Shown here in pieces: positions 1-8,572 of a stretch of 64,000 nt of DNA. A model generated the notes under the pieces. That model had not been told where the DNA came from. It saw only the letters and a program-made list of their open reading frames with translations, and made no database searches. Position 1 is the first letter of the stretch; every line of letters begins with the position of its first letter. This DNA is from Vibrio panuliri (lineage in GTDB: Bacteria > Pseudomonadota > Gammaproteobacteria > Enterobacterales > Vibrionaceae). A program made the position numbers and the translations under genes. Location of the stretch: NCBI RefSeq assembly GCF_009938205.1, contig NZ_AP019654.1:310001-374000 (forward strand), read 5' to 3'.

Positions 1-736
1 TGAAAGCATCGATGTGGATCAAGAGAAAGAGGTCGGTGAGTTCCGTTTTCCTATTCAATACGTGAGTCGTCCTAATCTCGATTTTCGTGGTTTTGCTGGC
101 ACCATCGCCTCTGGCAGCGTGAATGTGGGTGATGAAGTATTGGTACTGCCTTCAGGTAAGGTTTCGAGAGTTGCACGTATCGTAACTTTTGATGGCGACC
201 TAAACACGGCTCATTCGGGGCAAGCTGTCACACTGACCCTAGAAGATGAAATCGATATCAGTCGTGGTGATCTATTAGTACTTAAACAAGCAGACGTAGT
301 TTCGAGTAACCATTTGCTGGCTGATGTGGTGTGGATGACGGAGCAGCCGCTGCAACCGGGTCGTGAATACGACATCAAGCTCGCCGGTAAAAAGACAGTA
401 GGGCGCGTTGAGGCGATTCGTCATCAATACGACATCAACAATCTCTCTACCCATAGTGCAGCAGAGTTGCCATTGAACGGCATTGGTCTGTGTGAGTGGA
501 GTCTAACCGAGTCGGTGGCTTTGGATAGCTATACCGAGTGCCAAGATACGGGGGGCTTTGTGGTGATTGACCGTCTGACTAATGTGACGGTTGGGGCTGG
601 CCTAGTGCGTGAAAGCTTGAGCCAAATTGAGCAAAAAGCGGGTGACTTTTCTGCCTTTGAAGTGGAACTCAATGCGTTGGTTCGCAAGCATTTCCCACAT
701 TGGGGAGCCAAGGATCTTTCACAATTGTTAAAGTAG
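1..736 (+). CDS. cysN: Sulfate adenylyltransferase subunit 1 (CysN), 3' part only
   Basis: CysN is the GTPase subunit that drives ATP sulfurylase (CysD), converting sulfate and ATP to adenosine 5'-phosphosulfate in the cytoplasm. The reading frame is open from the first bases of the window, so the N-terminal GTP-binding domain lies upstream and only about 240 C-terminal residues are seen. They form the two beta-barrel domains typical of EF-Tu-like GTPases ([20 protein letters not shown] followed by [18 protein letters not shown]). The in-frame GTG near position 14 is internal and is not a start. The next genes are a sulfate-type permease and cysC, which fits an operon for sulfate activation. 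The identification rests on sequence similarity and context and is firm. Confidence 0.95.
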   Translation, partial: ESIDVDQEKEVGEFRFPIQYVSRPNLDFRGFAGTIASGSVNVGDEVLVLPSGKVSRVARIVTFDGDLNTAHSGQAVTLTLEDEIDISRGDLLVLKQADVVSSNHLLADVVWMTEQPLQPGREYDIKLAGKKTVGRVEAIRHQYDINNLSTHSAAELPLNGIGLCEWSLTESVALDSYTECQDTGGFVVIDRLTNVTVGAGLVRESLSQIEQKAGDFSAFEVELNALVRKHFPHWGAKDLSQLLK

Positions 737-802
737 TTTGAATGCTACATGTTAGCGCTGCACTAAGAGTGGCGCTTGAGTTGGATAAAGTAAGGACGCG
801 GT

Positions 803-2527
803 ATGTGGCAACAAGGATTTGTGTTGGCTATCTTGCTTGGCATTGTGACATGCCTTGTCGCCACCCGTATTAAGCCGAGTTATATTTTTGCGGGGGCTGC
901 GTTGATCGCGTTTCTCGCTGGGATGATCGAACTTAATGAAGTCGCGACCAACTTTACCAACTCTTCATTATTGACTTTAGTGCTGCTTATTCTCGCCTCG
1001 TGCGCACTGGAGAAGACATTACTGATTAGTTGGGTTAGTCGCAGCCTATCAACGGGACGTTTAGGTTCAGTAGTGGCGAAAATGGGCGTATCAACAGCGT
1101 TTCTATCTTCATTTACCAATAATACCGCCGTGGTCGTCTCTTTGATTGGTGCGATAAAACGCAATCAACAACATGCTCCATCTAAGCTTTTGATTCCATT
1201 GTCTTATGCTGCGATTTTAGGTGGCACTCTAACCTTGATCGGCACCTCAACCAACTTGATCATTAATAGTTTTGTTGAAGATGCAGGCCTTCCCAGTTTA
1301 GGTTTTTTTACTCCGACAATGATCGGTCTATCTGTGCTATTTGGCGGCTTATTGATCTTGATACCACTGAGCTACCTGTTACCTAACTACGATGATCAAT
1401 CTCAAGATGAGTTGCCCTATTTTCTCGAAGCTCGCGTTGAGCCAGGATCGCCATTGGTTGGGCGAAGTGTAACGCAAAACAAACTAAGGGCATTGCGCAA
1501 ATTGTTTTTGGCAGAAGTGATCCGTGAAGGGAAAACCATGCCATCGGTTGATCCACACTTCGTTCTTAAAGCGAATGACCGTTTGCTTTTTTGTGGCGAT
1601 ATCGAAAGTGTTGCGACGCTGCAAGAAATTCAAGGCTTAACGCTATTTGGTCAACATCATCTTAATGGACAAAGCTTTGTTGAAGTGGTGGTGAGTTCTT
1701 CAGCAAGCTTTTGCAATAAAACCCTTAAAACTAGCCACTTTCGTGACCGATTTGATGCGGTAGTAGTGGCGATTCGCCGAGGTCATGAGCGCTTAGAAGG
1801 TGGGCTCGGTAATATCACATTGAATGCTGGTGATACCTTAGTACTTGTCCCCGGAAAACGGTTTGAAGCAGAGCGTCGTGCGCATCGAAAAGAGTTTGTC
1901 TTGGTTAATGACCTCGATTCCAGTGCGCGTCTCGACTTGCAAAAATCCACCACGGTATTACTCGGTTTTAGTGCTGTTATTGCATTGGCATTGCTGGAGT
2001 GGGTACCGTTAATTAAAGGCTTAGCTGTTTTTCTTTTGGCTGCTCTATTTCTTGGCATTGTGCAGTTAGGTGAACTGCGTCGTCGTTTTCCGATTGATAT
2101 TGTCGTGATAGTAGGCTCTGCGCTCTCTATTGCGCAGTTAATGCTCTCATCGGGTTTATCGGTCAAGCTTGGCCAGATGTTTATCGAAACCTTTAATGGT
2201 TGGGGAGTGTTTGGGGCAATAGTGGCGACTTACTTACTTACACTGATTTTGACCGAGTTAGTGACTAACAATGCCGCTGCAGCACTGGCGTTTCCGATTG
2301 GCTACAGTATGGCAATTGGCTATGGCGTCGATCCCATGCCTTTTGTTATGGCAGTACTTTTTGGTGCTAGCGCTAGTTTTATCTCTCCTTATGGCTACCA
2401 AACGAACTTATTGGTTTATAGCGTAGGCAATTACAAATTAACTGATTACGTGAGGGTTGGGATTCCAATTTCTATTGTGTACTCAGTGCTGGTATTGGCA
2501 TTGATCCCAATCTTTTTCCCGTATTAA
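803..2527 (+). CDS. SLC13-family permease with two RCK_C (TrkA-C) domains, probable sulfate transporter
   Basis: This is a 574-residue membrane protein of the divalent anion/Na+ symporter (SLC13/ArsB-like) type. The N-terminal membrane half carries the SFTNNTAVV motif near residue 103 and GTSTNL near residue 147. Residues about 205-365 are hydrophilic and read as two RCK_C/TrkA-C domains (LVGRSVTQNKLRALRKLFLA, then VEVVVSSSASFCNKTLK). A second membrane half repeats the pattern with TELVTNNAAAALAFP and SPYGYQTNLLVY. It starts 66 bases after cysN and is followed 11 bases later by cysC, so it is very likely in the same operon. That position suggests sulfate uptake for assimilation, but the substrate is inferred from context only; thiosulfate or another oxyanion is possible. 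Confidence 0.88.
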   Translation: MWQQGFVLAILLGIVTCLVATRIKPSYIFAGAALIAFLAGMIELNEVATNFTNSSLLTLVLLILASCALEKTLLISWVSRSLSTGRLGSVVAKMGVSTAFLSSFTNNTAVVVSLIGAIKRNQQHAPSKLLIPLSYAAILGGTLTLIGTSTNLIINSFVEDAGLPSLGFFTPTMIGLSVLFGGLLILIPLSYLLPNYDDQSQDELPYFLEARVEPGSPLVGRSVTQNKLRALRKLFLAEVIREGKTMPSVDPHFVLKANDRLLFCGDIESVATLQEIQGLTLFGQHHLNGQSFVEVVVSSSASFCNKTLKTSHFRDRFDAVVVAIRRGHERLEGGLGNITLNAGDTLVLVPGKRFEAERRAHRKEFVLVNDLDSSARLDLQKSTTVLLGFSAVIALALLEWVPLIKGLAVFLLAALFLGIVQLGELRRRFPIDIVVIVGSALSIAQLMLSSGLSVKLGQMFIETFNGWGVFGAIVATYLLTLILTELVTNNAAAALAFPIGYSMAIGYGVDPMPFVMAVLFGASASFISPYGYQTNLLVYSVGNYKLTDYVRVGIPISIVYSVLVLALIPIFFPY

Positions 2528-2538
2528 AGGACTAACCT

Positions 2539-3156
2539 ATGACAACAGAAACTAACGTTAAAGATGAAAATATAGTTTGGCATCAGCATACGGTAGACAA
2601 AAATTTCCGCGCCAATCTAAAGCATCAGAAACCAGTTGTGCTTTGGTTTACCGGTTTGTCTGGAGCTGGGAAGTCGACGGTTGCTGGTGCACTTGAGAAC
2701 CAACTCGCGGAGTTGGGCTATCATACCTACCTCCTAGACGGTGATAATGTTCGTCATGGTTTATGCAGTGATTTGGGGTTCTCGGAGCAAGATCGCCGTG
2801 AAAATATTCGTCGTATTGGTGAGTTAGCTAAGTTGATGGCAGATGCTGGCTTAATTGTGCTTTCTGCTTTTATTTCTCCTCATCGGGTTGAGCGACAACT
2901 TGTGCGCGAACTCCTTCCAGATGGTGAGTTTCTGGAAGTGTTCGTAAATACTTCACTGGATGTGTGCGAGCAGCGCGACCCCAAAGGCTTATATAAGAAA
3001 GCGCGTGCGGGAGAAATTGCCAATTTCACCGGCATTGATTCTGAATATGAAGCGCCCTTGGCGGCAGAAATTGATTTGCCTGCTGGCGAGTTGCCGATCG
3101 AAGCGTTGGTCGAGCTATGTGTGCAAGAGCTAAAGCAGCGCGCAATTATTCGCTAG
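2539..3156 (+). CDS. cysC: Adenylyl-sulfate kinase CysC
   Basis: CysC phosphorylates adenosine 5'-phosphosulfate (APS) with ATP to give PAPS, the second activation step of cytoplasmic sulfate assimilation. The 205-residue protein has a P-loop GLSGAGKST at residues 39-47, the segment DGDNVRHGL that binds APS, and the [14 protein letters not shown] and FISPHR motifs typical of APS kinases. Length is normal for the bacterial single-domain form. It is preceded by the SLC13 permease with an 11-base gap and an AAAGGA ribosome-binding site, so it is the last gene of the cysN operon. No gene follows for 340 bases. The CysH encoded at 10289 is the PAPS-using type found with CysC in gammaproteobacteria. 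Confidence 0.96.
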   Translation: MTTETNVKDENIVWHQHTVDKNFRANLKHQKPVVLWFTGLSGAGKSTVAGALENQLAELGYHTYLLDGDNVRHGLCSDLGFSEQDRRENIRRIGELAKLMADAGLIVLSAFISPHRVERQLVRELLPDGEFLEVFVNTSLDVCEQRDPKGLYKKARAGEIANFTGIDSEYEAPLAAEIDLPAGELPIEALVELCVQELKQRAIIR

Positions 3157-3451
3157 TGAACTTAGCCTGAGATTAAGTCGCGGATAACAGCATGAGTTGC
3201 TTTTGAGCTACCATGATCTCAAAGCTTATGTATCTGCAGAATACGCGCATTTGGTTACCCATGATCCAATTGCTTGTAACCGTGATGTGCCTTAGCTAGT
3301 CAACTGTAAGAGTTATTGGGTTATGATGATCTTAGAGCTTGTTGAGGTTGTGTTTAGTGAAAGGTTACCGATAGGTCAAGAGCTCGTTTAACTATCTTTT
3401 ACAGGTTTTGGTTACCCATGTGCTAAAAGCTCTCACCAGGGGTAAAAATGG
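3157..3451. other. Gene-free stretch with degenerate direct repeats
   Basis: No convincing reading frame lies here. The 14-base string TTTGGTTACCCATG occurs at 3250-3263 and again at 3407-3420, and a looser pair begins ATGATCT at 3213 and 3326. An imperfect relative (AAGGTTACCG) sits at 3361. The pattern suggests an old, decayed tandem duplication or the 3' untranslated region of the cysC transcript. Because an intrinsic terminator follows at 3452-3477, a small RNA is also possible, but I see no clear promoter for one. Confidence 0.4.
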
Positions 3452-3477
3452 AAAAAGCTTCCCGAGGGAAGCTTTTT
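3452..3477. terminator. Bidirectional intrinsic terminator between cysC and the CheX-like gene
   Basis: A 12-base-pair perfect stem, AAAAAGCTTCCC paired with GGGAAGCTTTTT, is flanked by A and T runs so that it can work on both strands. It lies between the convergent cysC side and the minus-strand CheX-like gene ending at 3498. Confidence 0.85.
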
Positions 3478-3497
3478 GAATATGGGTAGGTCAACGG

Positions 3498-3959
3498 CTA
3501 CTCGAAGCAAATTTCGATAAAAGCGTTACCCCATTGAGAGGTAAATGGCATGATGATGATTGCACCTTCACACTTATGACGTATGGTATGACCTTTACCA
3601 GACACAACGACAGGCGTCGCCATATCAAAGTCGAAGCCACTTTCCGCTAAAATGCGTTTAGCACCACCAGTCACCATATTGGTAATCTCACCAACCATAT
3701 CGGTCACTTCGTCATTTAAGCCGTTAGGGCGCTCGCCTAGCATATTTTGCATAATTTCTAGTGCTAAGCTTTCATCAAAAGTAATCGACATAGAACCGCG
3801 AGTTTGCGGACCAACCATCCCGATTAGACCTGACACATCACCACGTGCGATTTCATCTTTCTTTACACGAGGCTTTTGCGGCTTCAGTTCTAGTGAAGCC
3901 ATCGTTTTCAGGACGTTCATCAATGAAGCCAAAAACGGGTTTACAAATTCAGCGCGCAT
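3498..3959 (-). CDS. CheX-like chemotaxis phosphatase-family protein
   Basis: The 153-residue protein belongs to the CheC/CheX/FliY family, whose members remove phosphate from CheY-P. Residues 87-94 read DMVGEITN, which matches the family's D/S-x3-E-x2-N active-site pattern with E91 and N94 as the likely catalytic pair; a proline follows at residue 116. The N-terminal part (FVNPFLASLMNVLKTMA) is a typical CheX start. The gene stands alone with no chemotaxis neighbours, and zur lies directly upstream on the same strand 17 bases away. Length and motif support a phosphatase, but its response-regulator partner cannot be read from context. It may serve a two-component pathway other than flagellar chemotaxis. 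Confidence 0.82.
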   Translation of the reverse strand: MRAEFVNPFLASLMNVLKTMASLELKPQKPRVKKDEIARGDVSGLIGMVGPQTRGSMSITFDESLALEIMQNMLGERPNGLNDEVTDMVGEITNMVTGGAKRILAESGFDFDMATPVVVSGKGHTIRHKCEGAIIIMPFTSQWGNAFIEICFE

Positions 3960-3976
3960 ATTCTTCTTCTATATCT

Positions 3977-4435
3977 TTATTCTTTAATATCAGCGAGGCA
4001 TGACTGACAAACACCATGTGACTCAATCACGTGATTGGTGATCTTAAAGCCATGCTTTTCTGCATTACTAGCCAATAAGGCTACCAAACTATCATCCTGC
4101 AGTTCAATAACGTTACTACATTTGTCGCAGATTAGAAGATGCGAGTAATGTTTATGTGCGTTACACGAGCAACATTGAATAAAACTGTTCGTTGACTCGA
4201 CTCGATGGATAAAACCTTGTTCCAATAAAAAGTCTAGAGCACGATAGACTGTTGGTGGCTTTGCCTGAGGTTCACTGAGCTTAAGTTGCTCTAGCAATTC
4301 GTAAGCGCTAGATGCCTTTGGGCTAGCACAGATTAATTGAAAAACCTGCTTTCGTTGCGGCGTTAACCTAACGCCTCTTGCCGCACAAATGTCTTCGATT
4401 TGTTTGAGTAGCTTGTGGTCCAAATTTTCCACCAT
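3977..4435 (-). CDS. zur: Zinc uptake regulator Zur (Fur family)
   Basis: Zur is a dimeric Zn-dependent repressor of zinc-uptake genes. The protein has the Fur-type winged-helix segment (RGVRLTPQRKQVFQLI and PPTVYRALDFLLEQGFIHRV). Its metal/dimer domain has the cysteine pairs ICDKC and CQSC, which normally hold the structural zinc, plus the histidine-rich HKHYSH segment. I chose the ATG at 4433-4435 (152 residues); a TTG at 4466-4468 would add 11 residues that are not Zur-like. The order zur, dusA, pspG is the same as in Escherichia coli (yjbK, yjbN, yjbO), which supports Zur rather than Fur. I did not see a clear Zur box in the zur-dusA intergenic region. Confidence 0.93.
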   Translation of the reverse strand: MVENLDHKLLKQIEDICAARGVRLTPQRKQVFQLICASPKASSAYELLEQLKLSEPQAKPPTVYRALDFLLEQGFIHRVESTNSFIQCCSCNAHKHYSHLLICDKCSNVIELQDDSLVALLASNAEKHGFKITNHVIESHGVCQSCLADIKE

Positions 4436-4609
4436 AACGATTGGACTTTTCAATAATATACCACTCAATTATGAGCAGTGGGCATTATTCGAGTCATTAT
4501 GATAAGACCTACGAGACTTTACTCAAGTATCGAGGTGAATCAGTTTGCCGTACTTTAGATCTATCTAACTTATCAAAATATCTAAGAAAACGATACTATT
4601 GAAGATAAA

Positions 4610-4639
4610 TTGGCACCTAACTTGGGAAGAGATTACAAT
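4610..4639 (+). promoter_or_regulatory. Candidate sigma-70 promoter of dusA
   Basis: TTGGCA at 4610-4615 and TACAAT at 4634-4639 are separated by 18 bases, about 50 bases upstream of the dusA start. This is a pattern match only. Confidence 0.5.
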
Positions 4640-4690
4640 ATTCGCCCTATTTTTGGCTTTAACCTACTTCATTAGACTGGAATCAGACTT

Positions 4691-5671
4691 ATGACTCACT
4701 CGTGCAAGTTCTCTATCGCTCCAATGTTGGATTGGACCGACCGTCACTGTCGATACTTTCATCGCTTACTTTCTAGCGAGACTCAACTGTATACAGAAAT
4801 GGTGACTACCGGCGCCATTATCCATGGTAAAGGCGATTTCCTTGCATACAACGAGGAAGAGCATCCATTGGTACTGCAATTGGGTGGTTCTAATCCTGCG
4901 GACCTTGCGACTTGCGCCAAGTTAGCGGCAGAGCGCGGTTATGATGAAATTAACCTAAACGTTGGCTGCCCATCAGATCGTGTGCAAAACGGTCGTTTCG
5001 GTGCTTGCCTGATGGCAGAACCATTGCTGGTGGCTGAATGTGTTGCGGCGATGAAAGAAGTGGTGGATATTCCAGTTAACGTAAAGACGCGCATTGGTAT
5101 TGATGATCAAGACTCGTATGAGTTTTTGACCGACTTTGTTTCAACGGTTTCTGAAAAAGGCGGCTGTGAGCAGTTTACTATTCACGCGCGTAAAGCTTGG
5201 TTGTCTGGTTTGAGCCCGAAAGAGAACCGTGAAATTCCACCATTGGATTACCCTCGAGCTTATCAACTCAAGAAAGATTTCTCTCATTTGGTGATTGCCG
5301 TAAACGGTGGAGTAAAAACCCTTGAAGAGACCAAAGAACACCTATTGCATTTAGATGGTGTAATGGTGGGGCGTGAAGCGTATCAAAACCCTTACATTCT
5401 AGCGGAAGTCGATCAGCAGATTTTTGGTTTAGATAAACCCGTGAAGAAGCGTACTCAGGTTGTCGAGGAAATGTACCCGTACATTGAAGCGCAATTATCG
5501 AAAGGGGTTTACTTAGGTCACATCACTCGTCATATGTTGGGATTGTTCCAAAATATGCCGGGAGCACGTCAATGGCGCCGCCATATTAGTGAAAACGCAC
5601 ATAAGCCAGGCTCTGGTATTGAAGTTGTTGAAGCGGCGCTGGCAAAAATCCCTAAAGAGCTAAATGTGTAA
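4691..5671 (+). CDS. dusA: tRNA-dihydrouridine(20/20a) synthase DusA
   Basis: DusA is an FMN-dependent enzyme that reduces uridine to dihydrouridine at positions 20 and 20a of the tRNA D-loop. The 326-residue protein starts with the FMN-barrel motif [12 protein letters not shown]. It contains the family signature [19 protein letters not shown], whose second cysteine (near residue 104) is the catalytic acid, followed by [27 protein letters not shown] and VNGGVK. The ending region [19 protein letters not shown] is typical of DusA rather than DusB or DusC. Neighbours zur and pspG match the E. coli order. A terminator follows at 5717. Confidence 0.96.
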   Translation: MTHSCKFSIAPMLDWTDRHCRYFHRLLSSETQLYTEMVTTGAIIHGKGDFLAYNEEEHPLVLQLGGSNPADLATCAKLAAERGYDEINLNVGCPSDRVQNGRFGACLMAEPLLVAECVAAMKEVVDIPVNVKTRIGIDDQDSYEFLTDFVSTVSEKGGCEQFTIHARKAWLSGLSPKENREIPPLDYPRAYQLKKDFSHLVIAVNGGVKTLEETKEHLLHLDGVMVGREAYQNPYILAEVDQQIFGLDKPVKKRTQVVEEMYPYIEAQLSKGVYLGHITRHMLGLFQNMPGARQWRRHISENAHKPGSGIEVVEAALAKIPKELNV

Positions 5672-5716
5672 AATTTACCAACCATAGTGGTAAAAAATAC
5701 CTACTTAGTGATGATT

Positions 5717-5743
5717 AAAAGCTCTCATTTTGAGGGCTTTTTT
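5717..5743 (+). terminator. Intrinsic terminator after dusA
   Basis: AGCTCTCA and TGAGGGCT form a stem with one G-U pair and a three-base loop, followed by a run of T. It ends the dusA transcript before the pspG promoter. Confidence 0.75.
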
Positions 5744-5785
5744 GTTAATTCAATAAAATCAATAAGATGGATCGTGTCGCAAACT

Positions 5786-5800
5786 TGGCATACTTCCTGC
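5786..5800 (+). promoter_or_regulatory. Sigma-54 promoter of pspG
   Basis: TGGCATACTTCCTGC has the invariant GG (-24) and GC (-12) with exactly the spacing of the sigma-54 consensus TGGCACG-N4-TTGC. It sits 30 bases before the pspG start codon. In E. coli pspG is transcribed by sigma-54 RNA polymerase under PspF control, and the same is inferred here. The sigma-54 gene rpoN is itself in this window at 38109. Confidence 0.85.
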
Positions 5801-5830
5801 GATATCTCAGAGAAAGAAAGGAGAAACGTT

Positions 5831-6040
5831 ATGTTTGAGATTATCTTTGTTCTGATTTTTATTGCGACGTTATTGGTGACGGGTGTCACTATGTTAACAG
5901 TATTTGCCGCGGCGGGTTTTGCATTAGCGATTATGGTACTGCTTGGTATGGTCGGCGCAGTGATTAAAATATTGCCATGGTTGATTGTCATCGCGATTGG
6001 TATTTGGTTCTTCAAAAACCATGTGCATACATCGAGATAA
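5831..6040 (+). CDS. pspG: Envelope stress response membrane protein PspG
   Basis: PspG is a small inner-membrane effector of the phage-shock response, which is induced when the proton gradient or membrane is damaged. The 69-residue protein is nearly all hydrophobic, with two membrane segments (FEIIFVLIFIATLLVTGVT and GAVIKILPWLIVIAIGIWF). It matches E. coli PspG in length, in the LPWL motif and in genome position after dusA. The start at 5831 is set by a strong AAAGGAG site seven bases upstream; the frame is open back to 5687, but that would include the promoter. The sigma-54 promoter at 5786 supports PspF-dependent induction. Confidence 0.92.
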   Translation: MFEIIFVLIFIATLLVTGVTMLTVFAAAGFALAIMVLLGMVGAVIKILPWLIVIAIGIWFFKNHVHTSR

Positions 6041-6146
6041 TCATTGTGCAAATCTAAAAGCCTAATGGACTGCAGTGCTGAGCGATAGCGTGGCTGGGTC
6101 GTAACTTGATAACGATATGAAGTTGCTGAGCACGATCATTTTTTAA

Positions 6147-6172
6147 ACGTCATTATGTAATGGCGTTTTTTT
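6147..6172 (+). terminator. Intrinsic terminator after pspG
   Basis: ACGTCATTA and TAATGGCGT pair with one G-U around a two-base loop and are followed by seven T. Confidence 0.7.
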
Positions 6173-6267
6173 ATACCTTTTTACGATAAAGCTTAAGTTT
6201 TTATTAGCAGTTTTCTCCTGATGAACCATGCTTAAAGAGACAAGGATCGTTATGTAGAGAAATAATT

Positions 6268-6507
6268 ATGACCATCAACGAACTGCGCGCGCTATACAGA
6301 GAAAATCAGTTAGTCGAGGCCATCATTGAACCCTCTGCCGAGGAAGGGTTATGGGTTGTTGAGTTTCGTCACGCTCAAGGTGGTTTCCTTCTCCTGACTG
6401 ATGCTCATGGCGAAGAGTGTCATTATGGCAATCTCGATGTGGCTTCCAAATCCGCCATGGCAGTCGGATTTAATCAAGTGCGCATTGAAGATCAGCGGCC
6501 TCTTTAA
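6268..6507 (+). CDS. Conserved small protein of unknown function
   Basis: This 79-residue protein is acidic and has no signal peptide, membrane segment or motif that I recognise. Its sequence (for example EGLWVVEFRHAQGGFLLLTD and ECHYGNLDVASKSAMAVGF) looks like a real folded protein with alternating strands and helices, and its codon use resembles that of its neighbours. It lies between the pspG terminator and cysJ, about 200 bases before cysJ, and seems to be transcribed alone. The ribosome-binding site is weak (AGAGA six bases before the ATG). I give no function. Confidence 0.7.
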   Translation: MTINELRALYRENQLVEAIIEPSAEEGLWVVEFRHAQGGFLLLTDAHGEECHYGNLDVASKSAMAVGFNQVRIEDQRPL

Positions 6508-6703
6508 CGTACATATTGGTAACGCACTACGTTGCCAAAAACGTCCGATCTATTGATAAACCGATGGCGGTAAAGTGCGATTATCTTGCTGCCTTCAGCC
6601 CCGCGTTACTCCCAAAAGTTATAAAACATTCACTTCTATTCTTTCTTGTTATTAAAAAGAGTGGTTAATCTATCACCACGCAATGAACAGGGATGTCGAG
6701 ACC

Positions 6704-8572
6704 ATGTCTTTAAATAAGAAAGAGTCTTCAGCCAATGGAGAGCTCTCGCAAGCAAATACACCAGAACTACCATCAATCGCTAGCCCTCTTAATGATCAAC
6801 AATTAGGTCAGTTACAGCAAACGGTATCAAGTTTGTCTTCTCAGCAACTGGCATGGGTGAGTGGTTACTTCTGGGGTTTAGCCCAAAATCAACCTGCAGC
6901 CGCCGCAGCGCCGATTAGTCAAGCCGCGGCTTCAGTCGCAGCCAAACCGGCGGGTAAGTTAACCATTATCTTTGCTTCGCAAACAGGTAACGCCAAAGGT
7001 GTCGCCGAAGAGCTAGAGCAAGAAGCGAAAGCTCAAGGTATTGCCGTTGAGCTATTTGATGCTAGTGACTACAAAGGTAAGAACCTAGCCAAAGAGACTC
7101 ACGTTATCGTAGTTGCTTCTACCAATGGTGAAGGTGAGGCGCCGGATAATGCCATCGAACTGCATGAGTTTTTGCAATCAAAGAAAGCGCCAAAGCTACC
7201 AAACTTAAAATACGGTGTTATTGGTCTGGGTGATTCTAGTTACGAGTTTTTCTGTCAAACCGGTAAAGATTTTGATGCTTACTTAGCAAAGTTGGGTGCG
7301 ACATCTTTTATTGATCGTATTGATTGTGATGTCGATTACGAAGCGCCAGCTAAAGAGTGGCGCGAGAAAGCACTCGATACTGTCAAAGATGATCTCTCAT
7401 CAGGCGCTGAAGCGGAAGTCGTACAATTGCCTGTAGGGCAAGCTGCGGCTGGCCACTCGCAATACAACAAGCAAAATCCCTATACCGCGACACTATTAAC
7501 CAGTCAGAAAATTACTGGGCGAGATTCAGGTAAGGATGTCCGCCATATTGAAATTGATCTCGATGGCTCAGGCATTACTTATCAACCAGGTGATGCTTTG
7601 GGTGTCTGGTACCAAAATAGCTCTGAGCTTGCTAATGCTATTTTGGCCAAAGCCGGTCTGTCTGGAGTAGAAAGCGTTGATGTAGACGGAGAAAGCCTTT
7701 CGATTCACAGCGCTCTGGTGGCGAAATATGAAATCACTGCAGCCAATCCACAGTTAGTCACCAAATTTGCTGAATTGTCAGGCAGTAAAAAACTGCAAAA
7801 GCTGGTGGAAGATAAAGACAAACTGCGCGAGTACGCGGGCAATACTCAAGTTATCGACGTACTGGCTGAGAAGAAAACCAAATTGAGTGCACAAGAACTG
7901 GTTGGCTTGCTCCGCCGGTTGACGCCTCGTCTTTACTCTATAGCCTCAGCCCAATCTGAAGTGGAAGACGAAGTTCATCTTACTGTTGGGGTGGTTGAGT
8001 ACCAACAAGGTGAAGATACCCGCTTTGGTGGCGCATCAAGTTACCTCTCTCACCGTTTAGAAGAGGGAGGAGAAGTTAAGGTGTTTATTGAAAACAACAA
8101 TAACTTCAAACTTCCTCAAGATGACAACACGCCAGTGATCATGATTGGTCCAGGTACGGGGATTGCGCCATTCCGCAGTTTTATTCAAGAGCGTGATAAT
8201 CGAGATGCTGAAGGAAAGAACTGGTTATTCTTTGGCGATCGTACCTTTACTCAAGATTTCCTCTACCAGGTGGAGTGGCAAAAATACCTTAAGTCAGGTT
8301 TGCTGACGCAACTCGATGTTGCCTTTAGTCGAGACCAGCAAGAGAAAGTGTATGTTCAACATCGCCTGTTAGAAAACGGTGCCCAAGTGTGGCAGTGGAT
8401 TGAAGACGGTGCCTATCTATATGTCTGTGGTGATGCAACTCGCATGGCGAAAGATGTCCACGAGGCATTGGTTTCTATCGCGCAAGAGCACGGCAAACTA
8501 AGTAAAGAACAAGCAGAAGAGTTTATTAATAATCTGCGTAAGGAAAAACGTTACCAAAGGGATGTGTACTAA
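6704..8572 (+). CDS. cysJ: Assimilatory sulfite reductase (NADPH) flavoprotein alpha subunit CysJ
   Basis: CysJ carries electrons from NADPH through FAD and FMN to the CysI haemoprotein, which reduces sulfite to sulfide. Order of parts: a 90-residue N-terminal linker rich in Q, A and S; a flavodoxin domain beginning [17 protein letters not shown]; an FAD domain with RLYSIASA; an NADPH domain with [12 protein letters not shown]; and the family's C-terminal YQRDVY. I take the ATG at 6704 (622 residues), because the ATG at 6683 lacks a ribosome-binding site and adds only seven residues. The stop overlaps the cysI start by one base, showing tight coupling. Confidence 0.96.
   Translation: MSLNKKESSANGELSQANTPELPSIASPLNDQQLGQLQQTVSSLSSQQLAWVSGYFWGLAQNQPAAAAAPISQAAASVAAKPAGKLTIIFASQTGNAKGVAEELEQEAKAQGIAVELFDASDYKGKNLAKETHVIVVASTNGEGEAPDNAIELHEFLQSKKAPKLPNLKYGVIGLGDSSYEFFCQTGKDFDAYLAKLGATSFIDRIDCDVDYEAPAKEWREKALDTVKDDLSSGAEAEVVQLPVGQAAAGHSQYNKQNPYTATLLTSQKITGRDSGKDVRHIEIDLDGSGITYQPGDALGVWYQNSSELANAILAKAGLSGVESVDVDGESLSIHSALVAKYEITAANPQLVTKFAELSGSKKLQKLVEDKDKLREYAGNTQVIDVLAEKKTKLSAQELVGLLRRLTPRLYSIASAQSEVEDEVHLTVGVVEYQQGEDTRFGGASSYLSHRLEEGGEVKVFIENNNNFKLPQDDNTPVIMIGPGTGIAPFRSFIQERDNRDAEGKNWLFFGDRTFTQDFLYQVEWQKYLKSGLLTQLDVAFSRDQQEKVYVQHRLLENGAQVWQWIEDGAYLYVCGDATRMAKDVHEALVSIAQEHGKLSKEQAEEFINNLRKEKRYQRDVY

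Noticed and set aside
5687..5830. Upstream extension of pspG giving 117 residues
   Set aside because: The extension would cover the dusA terminator and the sigma-54 promoter, and the strong AAAGGAG site sets the start at 5831.
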